From assembly GCA_021413845.1 (NCBI GenBank), contig JAIOPP010000083.1, positions 1-64,000 of the forward strand: 64,000 bases of DNA, in the 5' to 3' direction. The translations under genes were made by a program, and so were the position numbers. Under the pieces are notes generated by a model. That model did no database searches. It was not told the DNA's origin and was given only the letters and a program-made list of their open reading frames with translations. The DNA comes from Planctomycetia bacterium. Lineage in GTDB: Bacteria > Planctomycetota > Planctomycetia > Pirellulales > PNKZ01. This document shows positions 60,556 to 64,000 of the stretch, in pieces (within the stretch, counting starts at the first letter, position 1; every line of letters begins with the position of its first letter).

Positions 60556-61518
60556 CTAACGAGTCACAAGCCCCTGCATGGCGACGACCTCGAGGTCGCG
60601 GCCTTTGATCTTCCGCAGCGGCACCAGTTCGTCGTGAACCCAACGCGGGTCGGGTGCGCCGCTGATGAACCAGTCGCCGCCGTTGTCGGCGAGCATCAGG
60701 CCATGCTTCTTCATGCCGTCGAGGATCACGCGGGCCGCACCTTGGAAGGCCGAGACGTCGAAATCGGCCTTGAGGCGAACGCGCATTCCCATCGGGGGCA
60801 AATGCTCGTCTTTGTGCGGGCTGGCGAAATGCCGAGCCGGCGACACATACGCGCGGCGCGACTTCTTTACGGTGAATCGCAACGCGTGCTTCAACACCCC
60901 TTGACCGCAAATTTCATCGTAGCGCGCCAAGCCGGGCAGAATCGGAAGACCGGCCGCATCGGCGCTCGTCCAGCCGGCGGGGCGAGGCTTCGGGTTCTTT
61001 AAGTCGAAGATCGCTCCGCTCGCGGCGCGCCAAGATTTGCCACCGTCTTCGGGGAAGGCATGAAACAACTCGTAGAGCTTCCACGTGTCTCGATCCAGCA
61101 CGAGCACATGCCGATCCCCGTCCGACTTCGGGCCCCCTTCGATCGGCGCTGCCGGCGGAATCGGGTACGGCCCGGGATCGCTTTCGTCGGCGTATTCGAA
61201 ACTCACCGGCACTCGCGGTTGGTCTCCGCCGACGATGTAATAAGGAATCCCCGCCGGCATCCCCTGCCAGATCGAGCCGAAATCTTCGTGCAACGATTTC
61301 TCTGCGCCGATCGACGCGATGAGGGCGTCGCTCAGCGGATCGACGGCATCTTGCGAGATGTCGCGATTCCATTCATCGCTTGCCGGCAGCAGCAATCGGC
61401 CGCCGAGATCGGCGTTGGCACCGAGTGCAAGCTTCGGCTCGGCACCGAAGGCGCGGCTCGAACCGAGTGCGGCGAGCGCCGCGACCTGCCCGAGAAATCG
61501 ACGACGATCGGTAGCCAT
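60556..61518 (-). CDS. Tat-type secreted protein of unknown function
   Basis: 320 residues. The leader MATDRRRFLGQVAALAALGS has a twin-arginine motif (RRRFLG). Landmarks are LLLPASDEWNRDISQDAVDP, NGxGSIWQGMPAGIPYYIVG, HVLVLDRDTWKLYELFHAFP, SAADAAGLPILPGLARYDEI (read here as TSADAAGLPILPGLARYDEI) and SPARHFASPHKDEHLPPMGM. I have seen this layout in secreted planctomycete and soil-bacterial hypotheticals but cannot name the family. A Tat leader implies folding or cofactor binding before export. It lies 21 bp upstream of the methyltransferase gene. Confidence 0.78.
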   Translation of the reverse strand: MATDRRRFLGQVAALAALGSSRAFGAEPKLALGANADLGGRLLLPASDEWNRDISQDAVDPLSDALIASIGAEKSLHEDFGSIWQGMPAGIPYYIVGGDQPRVPVSFEYADESDPGPYPIPPAAPIEGGPKSDGDRHVLVLDRDTWKLYELFHAFPEDGGKSWRAASGAIFDLKNPKPRPAGWTSADAAGLPILPGLARYDEICGQGVLKHALRFTVKKSRRAYVSPARHFASPHKDEHLPPMGMRVRLKADFDVSAFQGAARVILDGMKKHGLMLADNGGDWFISGAPDPRWVHDELVPLRKIKGRDLEVVAMQGLVTR

Positions 61519-61608
61519 AGAGACCTCGTGAGTCGCTCGTGAATCGTAGAAGCGTGAGGGGTTGCTTCGATCAACGGTGTCTATTAAGTGTCTATTAAAC
61601 GTTGCCGG

Positions 61609-63603
61609 CTACGGCTTCTCAGGTGCCGGCTTCTTTCGGCGGGCTTCGATGTCGACCGTGGCTTGGTCGAGGAAGGCGCGAAAGTCGTCCTTCTCGGGGA
61701 AGCGTTCGCTTTTCGGTTCTGCTTCGAAGAGCTTCACCGCCAGGTCGAAGTCGTCGCGGGCCTCGCGGTCGCGCAGCAGATGCAATTTGGCGAAGCCGCG
61801 GGCCGCTACTAAAAAGCTTTGCGTCGGCTCGGTGCCGAAGGCGACGTCGAAATCGGCGATCGCGCCCGCATAGTCTTTCTTGAGGTAGCGATAGTTGGCC
61901 CGGCGCTCGAACTCGGCGAGTTCTTTCGGTGCCGCCTTGATCGCAGCATCGGCGTCGGCCAATGCGGCGGTCAGTTGCTCGGCCGGCACCCACGCTTCAG
62001 GGCGCTCCATGCGCAAGAATTGAAAGCGGGGAGCTCGCTTCGCCGCTTCGTCGAAGTCGGCGATTCCTTTTTCATAGTCCTTCTTGCCGCAATAGGCATC
62101 GCCCCGAGCTTTGTAGAGGTGGGCATACAGCGCGTCGCGCGTGTCCGACTTGAGCAGCTCGGTGATTTCGGTCAAGGCCCGATCGTAGTCTCCGATGCGC
62201 ACGAGCAGCAACGCGCGCTGCTCTCGTTTTCGATAATAGTTCGGCTGCAACAGAAGCAGCGCATCGTAGTCGCGAACCGCTTCGGGTAGCTTGCCAATTT
62301 GCTCGTAGAGCTGTGCTCGCGACTCCAACGCATCCGTCGACTTCGGGTCGAGTCCGATCGCGGCGTCGTAGTCGGCCAGGACGAGAGTGAAATCTTTCGA
62401 GCCGTAATTCACCTTCTGGTAGCGCGCCGCGGCACGCCCTAAATAGGTTTGGAGGTTCTTTGAGTCGAGCCGAATCGCCGTGTCGTAATCTTTCAGCGAA
62501 GCATCGATGCGACTTTCGTCCAAATGCAATTTCGCCCGGGCCGAGTAACCTTCGGCGGCGTCGGGTGCGAGGCGAATCGCTTCTTCGAAATCAGCCGCCG
62601 CCTCTTTCGCTTTATTGATGCGGAGCAAGTAGCGTCCGCGCACGAGTCGCGACTGCACGTTTTCGGGAGCCGCCGCAACCGCCGCATCCAAGTCGACGAT
62701 CACTTGCGGATACTCTCCTCTGGCGACCCGCAGTTCCGACCGTACGACCAGCGCCCGCGGATTTTTGGGCGCTAAGCGAATCGCCTCGTCGATCAGCGCC
62801 AGTGCCGCATCGAGATCTTTGGCCTGATTGAGCGTCTTGCGAGCCAAGATGATTTCCGTTTGCTCGATCAGTTTTTTCACTTGGGTCGAGGCGTCGTCAC
62901 CGGCGAGCGGCGCGTTGCCGGCCTTAAACGAAGCGATGAGCGTCGGTAGTTCCCCTTTCACTCCGAGGTCGGCCGCAGTCTTAAGCTCCGGCGCCGCCGT
63001 CGTTGCGATCATCACGATGAGCATGCCGCGCGGTTGCTCGACGACATAGGCGGGGAGCAGCACGATGCGTCCCCAACCTCCGACGCTCTTGTCGTCGGTT
63101 TGAAACGAGAAGTCGAAGCCGAAGCCCGCATAAGTGCCGAACTTCAGATCTCGATCGGGCTCGGCCTTGAAGTTCGGAAACCCGTTCGCGAACTGCCCGC
63201 GGAATTGTTCGGTGAGCGCTTTCATCAGCTCGCGTCCGATGTCGCCGGGGACGATCCCCTCGAGCGCACCGACGGCAAGGTTTTCCAGCGTCGTGACTTC
63301 CCCGTCGGCGGCTACCGCCTGACGTTCGAACTTCACGAAGTTGGAGCTCTGATCGGTCCCGGCTTTCGGATCGGCCTTCCAGTGCTTCGGATACTTAAAA
63401 GAAAACGGCACGAAACGCTCGACGTGTCGCTTGCCGAGCGCGCTCAACTCGTTCCGATAAACGCTTAAGTCGGCATCCGCGGTCGGAGGATCGGCGGCCC
63501 ATGCGCCGGTCGACGGCATTCCGAAAATCGACACGAACAAGAGTACCATGATCGGCACCGGCGCACCGATTCGAGACGTCAGTGTCGTTCCTCGCGTAGT
63601 CAT
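61609..63603 (-). CDS. Secreted TPR-repeat protein
   Basis: 664 residues from the ATG at 63603; an in-frame start at 63663 adds 20 residues before the leader. A signal peptide (PIMVLLFVSIFGMPSTGAWA) ends near residue 37. Residues about 45-225 form a globular part (FVPFSFKYPKHWKADPKAGT, GGWGRIVLLPAYVVEQPRGM) like the lipoprotein-like PsbP/DUF1795-type fold. From about 250 at least ten TPR units follow (ALALIDEAIRLAPKNPRALV, AAADFEEAIRLAPDAAEGYS, VLADYDAAIGLDPKSTDALE, GIADFDEAAKRAPRFQ). TPR arrays hold other proteins together in the periplasm. It is the first gene of the minus-strand run and divergent from the MFS gene. Confidence 0.83.
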   Translation of the reverse strand: MTTRGTTLTSRIGAPVPIMVLLFVSIFGMPSTGAWAADPPTADADLSVYRNELSALGKRHVERFVPFSFKYPKHWKADPKAGTDQSSNFVKFERQAVAADGEVTTLENLAVGALEGIVPGDIGRELMKALTEQFRGQFANGFPNFKAEPDRDLKFGTYAGFGFDFSFQTDDKSVGGWGRIVLLPAYVVEQPRGMLIVMIATTAAPELKTAADLGVKGELPTLIASFKAGNAPLAGDDASTQVKKLIEQTEIILARKTLNQAKDLDAALALIDEAIRLAPKNPRALVVRSELRVARGEYPQVIVDLDAAVAAAPENVQSRLVRGRYLLRINKAKEAAADFEEAIRLAPDAAEGYSARAKLHLDESRIDASLKDYDTAIRLDSKNLQTYLGRAAARYQKVNYGSKDFTLVLADYDAAIGLDPKSTDALESRAQLYEQIGKLPEAVRDYDALLLLQPNYYRKREQRALLLVRIGDYDRALTEITELLKSDTRDALYAHLYKARGDAYCGKKDYEKGIADFDEAAKRAPRFQFLRMERPEAWVPAEQLTAALADADAAIKAAPKELAEFERRANYRYLKKDYAGAIADFDVAFGTEPTQSFLVAARGFAKLHLLRDREARDDFDLAVKLFEAEPKSERFPEKDDFRAFLDQATVDIEARRKKPAPEKP

Positions 63604-63735
63604 GGCGGGCCTCGCTGTCGTAAAACTTTGGATGAAGCTCAATGCTGTGGTTTTCCGCGTCATGTTACACTATTTTATTCAAACACAAACTTTAGTTTCG
63701 TGTTCGTTGACGCCTGAGAAACGAGCAAACCGTTT

Positions 63736-64000
63736 ATGTCGCAACCGGGCTTCTTCTCGCGCGAGCGGATCGTCGCACCGGCCGACTTCAACCGTTGGCG
63801 CATTCCTCCGGCGTCGATCGCGATTCATCTCTGCATCGGCGCAGCGTATGCCTGGAGCATCTTCAATCCGGCGTTGATGCGCATCCGCGGAGTCGTCGTC
63901 CCAGCCGCCGACGATTGGAAGCTGCCGCAAGTGGTTTGGGTCTTCACCGTGGCGATCGTTTGCCTCGGTCTGTCGGCAGCCGTGGCGGGGAAATGGTTGG
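63736..64000 (+). CDS. MFS transporter, OFA-like, N-terminal part
   Basis: 88 codons from the ATG at 63736 run off the right edge. After a cytoplasmic head the sequence reads NRWRIPPASIAIHLCIGAAY and then AWSIFNPAL, the first membrane helix of oxalate:formate-antiporter-like MFS proteins. A second helix begins PQVVWVFTVAIVCLGLSAAV and leads to the loop after it. Substrate unknown; this branch often carries monocarboxylates. The 130-bp gap to the TPR gene must hold both promoters. Confidence 0.7.
   Translation, partial: MSQPGFFSRERIVAPADFNRWRIPPASIAIHLCIGAAYAWSIFNPALMRIRGVVVPAADDWKLPQVVWVFTVAIVCLGLSAAVAGKWL

Noticed and set aside
1-64000. tRNA, rRNA and CRISPR arrays
   Set aside because: No T-loop-like conserved blocks in cloverleaf setting, no rRNA sequence and no regularly spaced direct repeats were seen. 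A dedicated search could still find a single tRNA.

Overview
The window looks like part of a planctomycete chromosome, probably of the Pirellula/Rhodopirellula type. The signs are many secreted S1 sulfatases, the DUF1552 and DUF1587/1592/1595/1588/1585 pair, 'Pirellula/Verrucomicrobium type' heme-binding domains, an ECF sigma factor paired with a FecR-LamG protein, and giant helical proteins. Many genes have weak or no Shine-Dalgarno sequence. I see no rRNA, tRNA or CRISPR array.

Region 1 (1-26,020) is a two-armed gene set for sulfated polysaccharide breakdown. A roughly 340-bp divergent control region at 10.1-10.4 kb carries two inverted copies of one promoter-like sequence. The left arm (minus strand) encodes an ECF sigma factor, a FecR-LamG sensor, a putative alpha/alpha-toroid enzyme, a SASA-type esterase, an S1 sulfatase and a BNR-type beta-propeller resembling ulvan lyases. 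The right arm (plus strand) encodes a sulfatase, a paralogous toroid enzyme, an alpha/beta-hydrolase esterase, four more sulfatases mostly joined by ATGA overlaps, and a 1,723-residue multidomain redox/esterase protein. All the enzymes have signal peptides. At the far left an IS3-type element has cut off a diheme cytochrome-like gene, and the 3' scrap of another sulfatase lies beside it.

Region 2 (26-38.8 kb) is a low-annotation island. It holds a decayed transposase, a candidate structured RNA ending in a strong terminator, a vWA-domain membrane protein, three large lysine- and glutamate-rich helical proteins without signal peptides (508, 1,363 and 1,213 residues, same strand), and a scrap resembling HsdR. 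The three large genes are the best candidate for an undescribed system.

Region 3 (38.8-50.2 kb) is a surface-glycan locus. It has a polytopic GT-C-like protein, a GT8-like and a GT4 glycosyltransferase, two proteins of unknown function, and a minus-strand set of a membrane GT2, an FAD oxidoreductase, a Rossmann epimerase-like protein, a TIM-barrel isomerase and a second GT2.

Region 4 (50.2-64 kb) has a GntR-LacI chimeric repressor divergent from a secreted beta-helix protein and a lipoprotein PQQ-type propeller. A minus-strand run follows: TPR protein, Tat-type secreted protein, O6-alkylguanine-DNA methyltransferase, DUF1592-type cytochrome, DUF1552 partner and a secreted unknown. The first part of an MFS (OFA-type) transporter runs off the right edge.
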